The position numbers were made by a program, and so were the translations under genes. A stretch of DNA of 64,000 bases from a virus, in IMG/VR virus record IMGVR_UViG_3300011115_000879, positions 62,001-126,000 of that record; one strand, written 5' to 3'. This document shows positions 52,806 through 59,638 of the stretch, piece by piece (position 1 is the stretch's first letter; every line of letters starts with the position of its first letter). The notes beneath the pieces were generated by a model, which worked only from the letters and a program-made list of their open reading frames with translations, was not told where the DNA came from and did not search any database.

Positions 52806-53668
52806 TGTTAGATTTAGGATATTTTCAAAATAGCGGAAATGTAAATACACAAACATTTACAAACGCAGGCTCTTGGGTAACATGGCTTAAACCAAGAGGT
52901 GCTAAGTTTGTAAATATATTTTGTATTGGTGCCGGATCCGGTGGTGGTGGAGGATTTTTAACAGGATCTGGAGCTAAATCAGGTGGTCAAGGTGGTTCAA
53001 CTGGTGGTTATGTAAGATTACAATTACAAGCATCGATCCTACCAGATCTACTATACGTACAAACTGGAGTAGGTGGAACAGGAGGAACAGGAGGAAACCC
53101 ATCAACTGCCGGAGGTAACGCAACAAAATCATATGTTTGTTTAATACCAGACACATCAAGTGCTTCTAATATAGTTTGCACATCAGGTAACGTAGTCGCA
53201 ACAGGAGGAGTAGGAGGATCAACTATAACAGCAACGGGGGGTGTAGCAGAATCAATAGCTACAACAGCTAATATGGTATTTGCGAATTTAGGAACTTTCT
53301 TAGCAAGCCCGGGTGCTGGTGGACAAGCAGGAGGATTGACAACCGGTGGTAATGTTGGTACGAGTACCTTCCTAATAGCAGGTTCGGGAGGAGGAGGAAC
53401 AACTACGGGTGGTACGATGGTAGCGAATGGCCCCTTTCCTGGACTTCTAACTACAGCTGCTAATGCAAGTGGAGCAAATGGAATAACATTATATAAACCA
53501 ATTTTATTATTCTCAGGAGGCATGGGCGCTGGAGGCGGTACAAATGGAGGTAAAGGCGGTGATGGAGCGCAATGTTGCGGTGGTGGAGGTGGAGGAGCAG
53601 GCACCGCATCAGCAGGTAACGGAGGTAAAGGTGGAGATGGATTAATAATAATAACAACAAGTTTTTAA
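52805..53668 (+). CDS. Gly-rich adhesin-like protein 2 (287 aa)
   Basis: The start is the ATG at 52805, overlapping the upstream stop by one base; an in-frame upstream ATG would add an Arg/Trp-rich stretch that is only the shadow of the Gly codons. It has the same plan as its neighbours: N-terminal WVTWLKPRGAKFVNIFCIG, Gly-rich bands, and a GGKGGDGLIIITTSF end. Its middle differs from copies 1 and 3, as expected for a variable binding region. Confidence 0.6.
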   Translation: MLDLGYFQNSGNVNTQTFTNAGSWVTWLKPRGAKFVNIFCIGAGSGGGGGFLTGSGAKSGGQGGSTGGYVRLQLQASILPDLLYVQTGVGGTGGTGGNPSTAGGNATKSYVCLIPDTSSASNIVCTSGNVVATGGVGGSTITATGGVAESIATTANMVFANLGTFLASPGAGGQAGGLTTGGNVGTSTFLIAGSGGGGTTTGGTMVANGPFPGLLTTAANASGANGITLYKPILLFSGGMGAGGGTNGGKGGDGAQCCGGGGGGAGTASAGNGGKGGDGLIIITTSF

Positions 53669-53672
53669 AAAT

Positions 53673-54515
53673 ATGTTAGATGTATTTAATATACCGGGAC
53701 AGCAAGATAACGTAAAGATATTTTATGTTCAAAGAAGTTCCAATTCATGGCAAACATGGCAAAAACCAAGAAACTGTAAGTTTATTTGGATGATGTGTAT
53801 TGGTGGTGGAGCTGGAGGTAATGGAGGAGCTAGCAATGCGGTTGCTGGTGGATCTAATGGTGGAGGCTCAGGAGGAGTAGTAAGAGCACTATTCCCAGCA
53901 AATATACTACCAGATACCTTATATATACAACCTGGATTAGGAGGAGTAGGAGGTAGTGCTGGGTCAGGTACTGGTGGTGATGGAGCAAAAAGTTATGTAA
54001 CAATAACCTCAAGTACAGCATCAATAATGAATATAGTTTGTACATCGGGGGCGGTAGCAGCTACCGGCCTTACTGGTGAAACAATAGCTACAACAGCAAA
54101 TGCCGGATTATTAAGTTTAGGAAATTTTATAGCAATAGCTGGGCAATCATATGCTTTTGCACCTGTGACTCCACTAACATTAACCTTTGTTAGTGCGGGA
54201 TCAAATGGAGGTAATTCAACCTCCTCTCCTCCTAATGATGGAGGATCAATACTTGCTACAAACATATCACCCGTAATACTCGGAGGTGCTTCAAATACTA
54301 TGGTAGGAGGTAGCGGAATTGTATCTTGGAAACCATTTTATTGTCTTGGAGGAGCCGGAGGGTGGGGTAGTAACTCTGTTGACGCCGGGATTGGTACTAA
54401 TGGAGGTAATGGGGCTTTTGGTTGCGGTGGGGGTGGTGGAGGTTCATCTACTTCTAGTACGGGTGGTGTTGGTGGAAATGGAGGTAATGGTTTAGTATTT
54501 ATAGCAACTTTCTAA
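53673..54515 (+). CDS. Gly-rich adhesin-like protein 3 (280 aa)
   Basis: The third member of the tandem family begins MLDVFNIPGQQDNVKIFYVQ, has WQTWQKPRNCKFIWMMCIGGG, Gly-rich bands and ends in GGNGLVFIATF. Compared with copy 1 the N-terminal 45 residues are close and the middle is not. The tandem set could offer alternative or combined receptor specificities. Confidence 0.6.
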   Translation: MLDVFNIPGQQDNVKIFYVQRSSNSWQTWQKPRNCKFIWMMCIGGGAGGNGGASNAVAGGSNGGGSGGVVRALFPANILPDTLYIQPGLGGVGGSAGSGTGGDGAKSYVTITSSTASIMNIVCTSGAVAATGLTGETIATTANAGLLSLGNFIAIAGQSYAFAPVTPLTLTFVSAGSNGGNSTSSPPNDGGSILATNISPVILGGASNTMVGGSGIVSWKPFYCLGGAGGWGSNSVDAGIGTNGGNGAFGCGGGGGGSSTSSTGGVGGNGGNGLVFIATF

Positions 54516-54523
54516 TATTTATA
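54514..54523 (+). promoter_or_regulatory. Putative late promoter motif AATATTTATA
   Basis: It lies 13 bases before the ATG at 54537, after the Gly-rich locus, and is followed by TATAAAACAACAATA. Confidence 0.5.
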
Positions 54524-54536
54524 TAAAACAACAATA

Positions 54537-54929
54537 ATGAACATCAACGACGTAACTTACGATTGGAACTTTAACCCATTTGAAGCATACCCACAATATG
54601 CAGAACAAACAGATGTTGTATTTACAATACATTGGCAATTATATGCATCAACTGGATCTTATAGCTCAAAAGCAATTGGTACAATAGGTGTACAATATAA
54701 TGAAGGACAACCATTTACTCCTTTCAATGAATTAACTAAAGAAACAGTACAAGCTTGGGTAGAAGGAGCTATGAACAAACAAAGTGAAGGATCAGTAGAT
54801 ACTCTTAAAGCTAATCTTGCTCAACAAATCCAAGATCAGATAACTCCATCAATAGTTGTACTGACAGCACCTTGGAATGTCGCTCCAGTAGTAGAAGAAA
54901 CACCAGTAGAAGAAGACTATAGTATATAA
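54537..54929 (+). CDS. Conserved-looking phage protein of unknown function (130 aa)
   Basis: A compact alpha/beta protein: N-terminal strands (VTYDWNFNPFEAYPQYAEQTDVVFTIHWQLY in pieces), a Phe/Pro-rich FTPFNELTKETVQAWVEGAM helix, and a Glu-rich tail (VVEETPVEEDY). I have seen this type near phage tail genes but know no function. It has a promoter-like motif of its own. Confidence 0.45.
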   Translation: MNINDVTYDWNFNPFEAYPQYAEQTDVVFTIHWQLYASTGSYSSKAIGTIGVQYNEGQPFTPFNELTKETVQAWVEGAMNKQSEGSVDTLKANLAQQIQDQITPSIVVLTAPWNVAPVVEETPVEEDYSI

Positions 54930-54957
54930 AAAATTTGGTTGGCTTTATTTTCTTGTA

Positions 54958-54967
54958 TATATTTATA
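54958..54967 (+). promoter_or_regulatory. Putative late promoter motif TATATTTATA
   Basis: TTTTCTTG precedes it and an A/C-rich leader of 23 bases leads to the ATG at 54991. Confidence 0.5.
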
Positions 54968-54990
54968 TCAAACAAATAAAACAATCATTT

Positions 54991-55248
54991 ATGTTAATTA
55001 TTATTTTAGTCGCTGTTCTAGTAATAGGCGCAATTGCTGGTAACATTTACACTATTAAAAAAGATCGTAAAGATAAGGTAGATCCAATTACACAACATGT
55101 AAAGGAACTAGCACCAGAATCAACACCAGCTCCATCTGCGGTTGAAGCTATTAAAACTAAAACAACACCAAAGTCAAAAGCACCAAAAAACGCTCCAAAA
55201 CAAAAGCCATTGGCTAAGATGGAAGCAAAACCAAAAGCTAAAAAATAA
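54991..55248 (+). CDS. Membrane-anchored Lys/Pro-rich protein (85 aa)
   Basis: An N-terminal transmembrane helix (LIIILVAVLVIGAIAGNIYTI) is followed by a basic Lys/Pro/Ala-rich tail (about 25-85). With no cleavage site, the tail probably stays in the cytoplasm. A role in lysis, host membrane binding or inhibition is conceivable, but no evidence singles one out. The stop overlaps the next start by one base. Confidence 0.45.
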   Translation: MLIIILVAVLVIGAIAGNIYTIKKDRKDKVDPITQHVKELAPESTPAPSAVEAIKTKTTPKSKAPKNAPKQKPLAKMEAKPKAKK

Positions 55249-55481
55249 TGCTTAAGATAGTAGAAATAGCTAAGGCGTGGATCGCATCAGAAAATCCAAC
55301 ACCAGAGCAAAAAGCTATAGCAGAATATAGAGCCGCTACATGCGACGAATGCCCTCATAAATCATACTCAAAAGCATTTGATGTTTATACTTGTGGTTTA
55401 TGTGGATGTCCATTAGCACGTAAAATATTTAGCCCTAAACCAGGACAAGAAGCATGTCCAGATCATAGATGGAAACAATAA
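55248..55481 (+). CDS. Small Cys-rich zinc-binding protein (77 aa)
   Basis: Six Cys are visible: CDEC, CGLCGC and CPDH near the end. They make a likely zinc-ribbon or double-Cys site (about 32-72). The N-terminus is a short helix (MLKIVEIAKAWIASENPTPEQKAIAEYR in pieces). Small zinc-ribbon proteins of this pattern are found in many phages with unknown function. Confidence 0.5.
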   Translation: MLKIVEIAKAWIASENPTPEQKAIAEYRAATCDECPHKSYSKAFDVYTCGLCGCPLARKIFSPKPGQEACPDHRWKQ

Positions 55482-55500
55482 AAACAATAAAATAAAGACT

Positions 55501-55776
55501 ATGTCAGAATCAGTAAAAAAACTTACAGAAGAAGAATTACAAAGCATTAAAGAACTACAAACACAATACAATAAATTTGTATTTGAATTAGGTAGTATCG
55601 AAGCACAATTGCAGGGTTTACTAGCTCAAAAAACACTAATCGAAGAAGAGAAAGCAAACATCATTCTTGATCTTAAAAAATTAGGTGATAGAGAGAAAGA
55701 AGTAGTAACAACACTACAAGAAAAATATGGTGTAGGAAATATTAATCCTGAAACAGGCGAAATAACAGCATTCTAA
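55501..55776 (+). CDS. Coiled-coil phage protein (91 aa)
   Basis: Most of the sequence is a long two-part helix (TEEELQSIKELQTQYNKFVFELG and QGLLAQKTLIEEEKANIILDL), followed by a short strand pair GNINPETGEITAF. The hairpin of helices resembles prefoldin-type small phage proteins. No motif gives a function. It is the last gene before the sheath module. Confidence 0.5.
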   Translation: MSESVKKLTEEELQSIKELQTQYNKFVFELGSIEAQLQGLLAQKTLIEEEKANIILDLKKLGDREKEVVTTLQEKYGVGNINPETGEITAF

Positions 55777-55817
55777 ACAAACAAACAGATAACTTCTGCG
55801 TTTTGTATATCTTTGTA

Positions 55818-55827
55818 AATATTTATT
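55818..55827 (+). promoter_or_regulatory. Putative promoters before the sheath gene
   Basis: The AATATTTATT motif lies 45 bases before the sheath ATG at 55873. Just upstream, TATCTTTG (55808-55815) is a perfect TAnnTTTG host-type element of Bacteroidota, so two overlapping promoters may serve this highly expressed gene. Confidence 0.5.
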
Positions 55828-55872
55828 GCTAGGTCAATCCTAAATAATAAATCTAAAAAACAATTATACAAA

Positions 55873-57966
55873 ATGGCAGAAATTATCATGTCCCCTGGTG
55901 TATTCCAGATTGAATCGGACCAAAGCCTGTATACAACAGCACCAGCTGCTCTTGGAGCGGCTATTGTTGGTCCTACAGTAAAAGGTCGTCCATATGTCCC
56001 AACATATGTTAATACGTACAGTCAGTACTTATCACTATTCGGTGATATTTTTAAGAGTGGTAGCTACTACTACGAATATTTCACATCACAGGCTGCAAAA
56101 GAATATTTTGCAAATGGTGGTCAATCATTATTAGTAACTAGAATTATTAGTGGTTCAGCTAATGTTAGTACTTATGCTCAATCTATTGTAGCACAAACTG
56201 GTACCAACGCAACAGGTAGTATAAATATTGCTACTGGTATTACAGACGGGACATCATTTTCAATAAGTGGTTCTGCTGATGGAACTAGTGTAAGTTCCTA
56301 TTTATTATTAGTAACATCAAGTACAGCTATATTCTCATCACCAACATATTCTATTTCTTCTGGGTCTACATTAGCTACTACTGTTACAAATATAGTATCT
56401 ACAATTAATTCATTATATTCTACATTCCATATTAATGCTGCCGTATCCGCTTCAACAGGTATAGCACTTACAGCTAGTTTAAGTCAATTTGGATGGGAAG
56501 ATCAAGGAAATTCATTTAAATTTGTATCTGGTAGTACCACAATTAATTTAGCAGGTGGGCTTACAGGTAGTCCATCATTTACACTTGAAGCATTAGCTTG
56601 GGGTGATCAAATGAATAACGCTTCTACATCATCTGTAAACGGTGCTTTGACAAGTGGTTCTCAATATAATGTTCGTTGGGAAGTAGTAAATTCAAATACC
56701 GGCTCAAATGGTGGTACATTTACAATTATAGTACGTCGTGGTGATGATAATGATTCTCAAAAGAATATATTAGAAACATGGGCTAACGTAAGTTTAGATC
56801 CACAACTACCTAACTATATATCTCGCGTTATTGGTGATTTAAAACCAGTATATGTAGCAGCAACAGCAACAGATTCAGCTTATATTAATTATACAGGAAC
56901 TTATCCAAATGCATCACAATATGTTCGTGTAGCATCTGTAGGTACTCCAAACGTAGATTCAATTGATAATAACGGTAATTTCAAAACTGGTTCTTACGCT
57001 AGCACAATACCATTCCCGGGTGATGGTAGAAACAATGGTGGATTTGATAGTGGTAAAGTAGATACATTATCTCAAAAATTAATGAATGAGAATACTACAA
57101 TAACAAACATTCAAGGATTTGCACCAGCTGATTACAATACAGCATTTACCTTATTATCGAATAGAGACGAATATCAATTTAATGTATTAATGGCACCAGG
57201 AGTTGGATTAGATTGTTCTGCAGCTACAAATATGATTGCTTGTGTTGAAGGTAGAGGTGATGCAATTGCACTCACAAGTGCTGGTAAATATGGTACATCA
57301 ATTACAGCAGCTACCACAGCAGCAGCTGGTCAATCAAGTAACTACGCCGCAACTTATTATCCATGGATCCAATTATATTCAGCTGGATTAGGTAAAGTTG
57401 TATGGTGTCCTCCAACTACAGTAATGGGTGGTGTATTAGCCTTCAACGACCAAGTAGGAGCTGAATGGTTTGCACCAGCTGGTCTTAACAGAGGTGGTGT
57501 TCCATCAGTAGTAAGAGCAGAACGCAGATTACAACAAACAGATAGAGATACATTATATAGCGGAAACGTAAACCCATTAGCAACATTCCCAGGAACTGGA
57601 GTTTGTGTTTGGGGTCAGAAAACACTACAACGTAAACCAACATCATTAGATCGCGTAAATGTTCGTCGTTTATTGATTGCCTTAAAAGGATATATTGGTG
57701 GTGTTTCACGTAATTTGGTATTTGAACAAAATACAACAGTAACAAGAAATTCATTCTTAGCTAGAGTTAATCCATACTTAGAATCAGTAGTACAACGTCA
57801 AGGTTTGTATGCTTATAAAGTAGTAATGGATGAAACAAACAACACAGCTGATGTTGTAGATCGTAACCAATTAGTAGGTCAGATCTATATTCAACCAACT
57901 AAAACTGCCGAATTTATTATCTTGAACTTTAACATCCTTCCAACTGGCGCTACATTCCCTGCATAG
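55873..57966 (+). CDS. gp18: Tail sheath protein (T4 gp18-like)
   Basis: A 697-residue protein with the sheath N-terminus (MAEIIMSPGVFQIESDQ...GAAIVGPTVKGRPYVPTYV) and the conserved C-terminal domain (GVCVWGQKTL, RVNVRRLLIALKGYI, NRNQLVGQIYIQPTKTAEFIILNFNI). The middle (about 80-330) is variable and Thr/Ser-rich, as in other contractile sheaths. It is close to T4 gp18 (659). It polymerises around the tube encoded next and contracts during infection. Confidence 0.9.
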   Translation: MAEIIMSPGVFQIESDQSLYTTAPAALGAAIVGPTVKGRPYVPTYVNTYSQYLSLFGDIFKSGSYYYEYFTSQAAKEYFANGGQSLLVTRIISGSANVSTYAQSIVAQTGTNATGSINIATGITDGTSFSISGSADGTSVSSYLLLVTSSTAIFSSPTYSISSGSTLATTVTNIVSTINSLYSTFHINAAVSASTGIALTASLSQFGWEDQGNSFKFVSGSTTINLAGGLTGSPSFTLEALAWGDQMNNASTSSVNGALTSGSQYNVRWEVVNSNTGSNGGTFTIIVRRGDDNDSQKNILETWANVSLDPQLPNYISRVIGDLKPVYVAATATDSAYINYTGTYPNASQYVRVASVGTPNVDSIDNNGNFKTGSYASTIPFPGDGRNNGGFDSGKVDTLSQKLMNENTTITNIQGFAPADYNTAFTLLSNRDEYQFNVLMAPGVGLDCSAATNMIACVEGRGDAIALTSAGKYGTSITAATTAAAGQSSNYAATYYPWIQLYSAGLGKVVWCPPTTVMGGVLAFNDQVGAEWFAPAGLNRGGVPSVVRAERRLQQTDRDTLYSGNVNPLATFPGTGVCVWGQKTLQRKPTSLDRVNVRRLLIALKGYIGGVSRNLVFEQNTTVTRNSFLARVNPYLESVVQRQGLYAYKVVMDETNNTADVVDRNQLVGQIYIQPTKTAEFIILNFNILPTGATFPA

Positions 57967-57981
57967 GGGATGTAGTTGCTT

Positions 57982-57991
57982 AATATTTATT
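57982..57991 (+). promoter_or_regulatory. Putative late promoter motif AATATTTATT
   Basis: It lies 24 bases before the tube ATG at 58016, which is needed in as many copies as the sheath. Confidence 0.5.
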
Positions 57992-58015
57992 AACAGCAAT
58001 AAAATATAACATAAA

Positions 58016-58501
58016 ATGGCAGTAATTAATCCTAATGAAATAATGTTTACAGCTTTTGAACCACAAGTTCAAAATAGGTTCATTATGTATATAGATGGTA
58101 TCCCAGCTTACCTAATCAAGAAAGCCAGTGCCCCTGGATTTGATGCTGGTGAAGTAATATTAGATCACATTAACGTTTACCGTAAAGTAAAGGGTAAAGT
58201 TAAATGGAATGATATGACTTTAGAATTATATAACCCTGTAACCCCAAGTGGTGCACAATCCGTAATGGAATGGGCTCGTTTGGCTCACGAATCTGTAACA
58301 GGACGTGATGGTTACTCTGATTTTTACAAGAAAGACGTTACATTGAACGTTTTAGGACCAGTAGGTGATATCGTTGGAGAATGGATCGTTAAAGGCGCTT
58401 ACGTTAAGTCAGCTACTTTTGGTGATTTTGATTGGAGTTCAGAAGCTGCTGCTACAATTAGTGTAACATTAGCTATGGACTATTGTGTATTAAACTTCTA
58501 A
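58016..58501 (+). CDS. gp19: Tail tube protein (T4 gp19-like)
   Basis: At 161 residues it matches T4 gp19 (163). Characteristic blocks include FEPQVQNRFIMYIDGIPAYLIKKASAPGF, KVKWNDMTLELYNPV, SDFYKKDVTLNVLGPVGD and IVKGAYVKSATFGDFDW with a final beta strand. It stacks as hexameric rings in the tube under the sheath. It lies between sheath and chaperone-like genes as in other contractile phages, and a terminator follows. Confidence 0.9.
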   Translation: MAVINPNEIMFTAFEPQVQNRFIMYIDGIPAYLIKKASAPGFDAGEVILDHINVYRKVKGKVKWNDMTLELYNPVTPSGAQSVMEWARLAHESVTGRDGYSDFYKKDVTLNVLGPVGDIVGEWIVKGAYVKSATFGDFDWSSEAAATISVTLAMDYCVLNF

Positions 58502-58524
58502 GGAAAAACCATCAACATAAAAGA

Positions 58525-58560
58525 AGAGCATTTGCCTATTTGGTAAGTGCTCTCTTTCTG
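58525..58560 (+). terminator. Rho-independent terminator after the tube gene
   Basis: AGAGCATTTGCC (58525-58536) pairs with GGTAAGTGCTCT (58542-58553), 12 base pairs with two G-U, followed by CTTTCTG. The T tract is short, so read-through is possible. Confidence 0.7.
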
Positions 58561-58562
58561 CA

Positions 58563-58572
58563 TATATTTATA
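58563..58572 (+). promoter_or_regulatory. Putative late promoter motif TATATTTATA
   Basis: TTTCTGCA precedes it and the ATG at 58596 lies 23 bases downstream. Confidence 0.5.
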
Positions 58573-58595
58573 TACGAACAAAATAAAAACGTTAC

Positions 58596-59354
58596 ATGGC
58601 AGAATTAAAATTACCAACAGAAATCGTTACATTACCATCAAAAGGTTTATTGTATCCTAAAGAATCCCCACTTTCCAAAGGCGAAATTGAAATGAAGTAC
58701 ATGACAGCAAAAGAAGAAGATATTCTTACTAACGCTAACTTCATCCGCCAAGGCACAGTAATAGATAAACTATTACAAGCGTTAATCGTTACTAAAATCA
58801 ACTATGATGAATTATTAATAGGCGATAAAAACGCAATATTAATAGCAGCTCGCGTACTTGGATATGGTGCTGATTATTCGTTTAAATATACCGATGAACG
58901 CGGACAAGAGGTAGAAGCAAGTGTTGATCTATCATCATTAGAAGAAAAAAAAATAGACGAATCACTATTTAAAGCAGGTATAAATGAATTTACATTCAAC
59001 TTACCTAAATCAGGAAATGTAGTTACATTTCGATTACTAACTCATGGTGAGGAAAAAAAGATTGAGCAAGAAATTAAAGGATTGAAAAAAGTAAATCCAA
59101 ATAGCTCATCAGATATTACAACACGTATGAAATATGTAATTACTTCTATTAATGGTGATCGTGAAATTAAATCTATACGTGAATTTGTAGATAATTTTTT
59201 ACTAGCACCTGATGCCAGAGCATTACGTGAATATTATGCAGAGGTACAACCTGATATTAATCTTAAATTTATGCCTGAGGATGAAAATTATACAGGGGGG
59301 GGTATAGCGATTCCAATTTCGCTTAACTTTTTTTGGCCTGACGCCAGCCTATAG
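58596..59354 (+). CDS. Tail-assembly/baseplate protein, gp26-type, frame 0 product (252 aa)
   Basis: The N-terminus MAELKLPTEIVTLPSKGLLYPKESPLSKGEIEMKYMTAKEEDILTN (in pieces) is the start of a T4-like baseplate/tail chaperone family. It has a helical middle and ends at IAIPISLNFFWPDASL. It stands just upstream of the tape-measure gene, where tail chaperones normally lie. Near its end is a G8 run (59295-59302) and a T7 run (59336-59342). A second frame continues from there, described next. Confidence 0.65.
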   Translation: MAELKLPTEIVTLPSKGLLYPKESPLSKGEIEMKYMTAKEEDILTNANFIRQGTVIDKLLQALIVTKINYDELLIGDKNAILIAARVLGYGADYSFKYTDERGQEVEASVDLSSLEEKKIDESLFKAGINEFTFNLPKSGNVVTFRLLTHGEEKKIEQEIKGLKKVNPNSSSDITTRMKYVITSINGDREIKSIREFVDNFLLAPDARALREYYAEVQPDINLKFMPEDENYTGGGIAIPISLNFFWPDASL

Positions 59355-59604
59355 ACCACATTTATTTAAACAAATTCATGAAATAGTATTTCATGGTGGT
59401 GGAGGATATGATTGGGATACTGTTTATAATATGCCTTTATGGTTAAGAAGAACTACATTTAATTTATTAAATGAACATTTTACTAAGCAAAATGAAGAAG
59501 CTGAAAAGCAACAAAATATGCTTAAAAACAAATCTAGTAAAGAAATATCACGTCCAAACATAGCACCATCTCCAACATATACATCAAAGGCCCCACGAAA
59601 GTGA
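59308..59604 (+). CDS. C-terminal extension made by +1 frameshifting in the chaperone gene
   Basis: The +1 frame is open from 59308 to the TGA at 59602-59604 and has no suitable start. Read after the T7 run (AAC TTT TTT then GGC CTG ACG) it joins frame 0 to GLTPAYRPHLFKQIHEIVF, GYDWDTVYNMPLWLRRTTFN and a charged Lys/Gln-rich tail. The block with W-x2-VYNMPxWLR looks like a conserved tail-chaperone domain. This is the arrangement of lambda G/GT and Mu-type chaperones ahead of the tape measure. A fused product of about 335 residues would result. The exact slip site is inferred. Confidence 0.6.
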   Translation, partial: RFQFRLTFFGLTPAYRPHLFKQIHEIVFHGGGGYDWDTVYNMPLWLRRTTFNLLNEHFTKQNEEAEKQQNMLKNKSSKEISRPNIAPSPTYTSKAPRK

Positions 59605-59614
59605 GGCCTTTAAT
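59586..59614 (+). terminator. Terminator at the end of the chaperone gene
   Basis: AAAGGCC (59586-59592) pairs with GGCCTTT (59605-59611); an inner CAC/GTG pair closes a GAAA tetraloop, with one C/A mismatch. It overlaps the stop of the extension and is followed by TTTAATATTT. Confidence 0.75.
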
Positions 59615-59621
59615 ATTTATA
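59612..59621 (+). promoter_or_regulatory. Putative late promoter motif AATATTTATA
   Basis: It follows the terminator and lies 17 bases before the tape-measure ATG at 59639. Confidence 0.55.
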
Positions 59622-59638
59622 CTATATACTAATATAAT

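Noticed and set aside
53008-53604. 198-residue Pro-rich frame on the minus strand
   Set aside because: Gly codons (GGx) of the adhesin-like gene read as Pro (CCx) on the other strand. It is a compositional shadow.
59295-59302. G8 run as the frameshift site
   Set aside because: A shift to the needed frame at this run meets a TAG at 59305, so the slip must be downstream.
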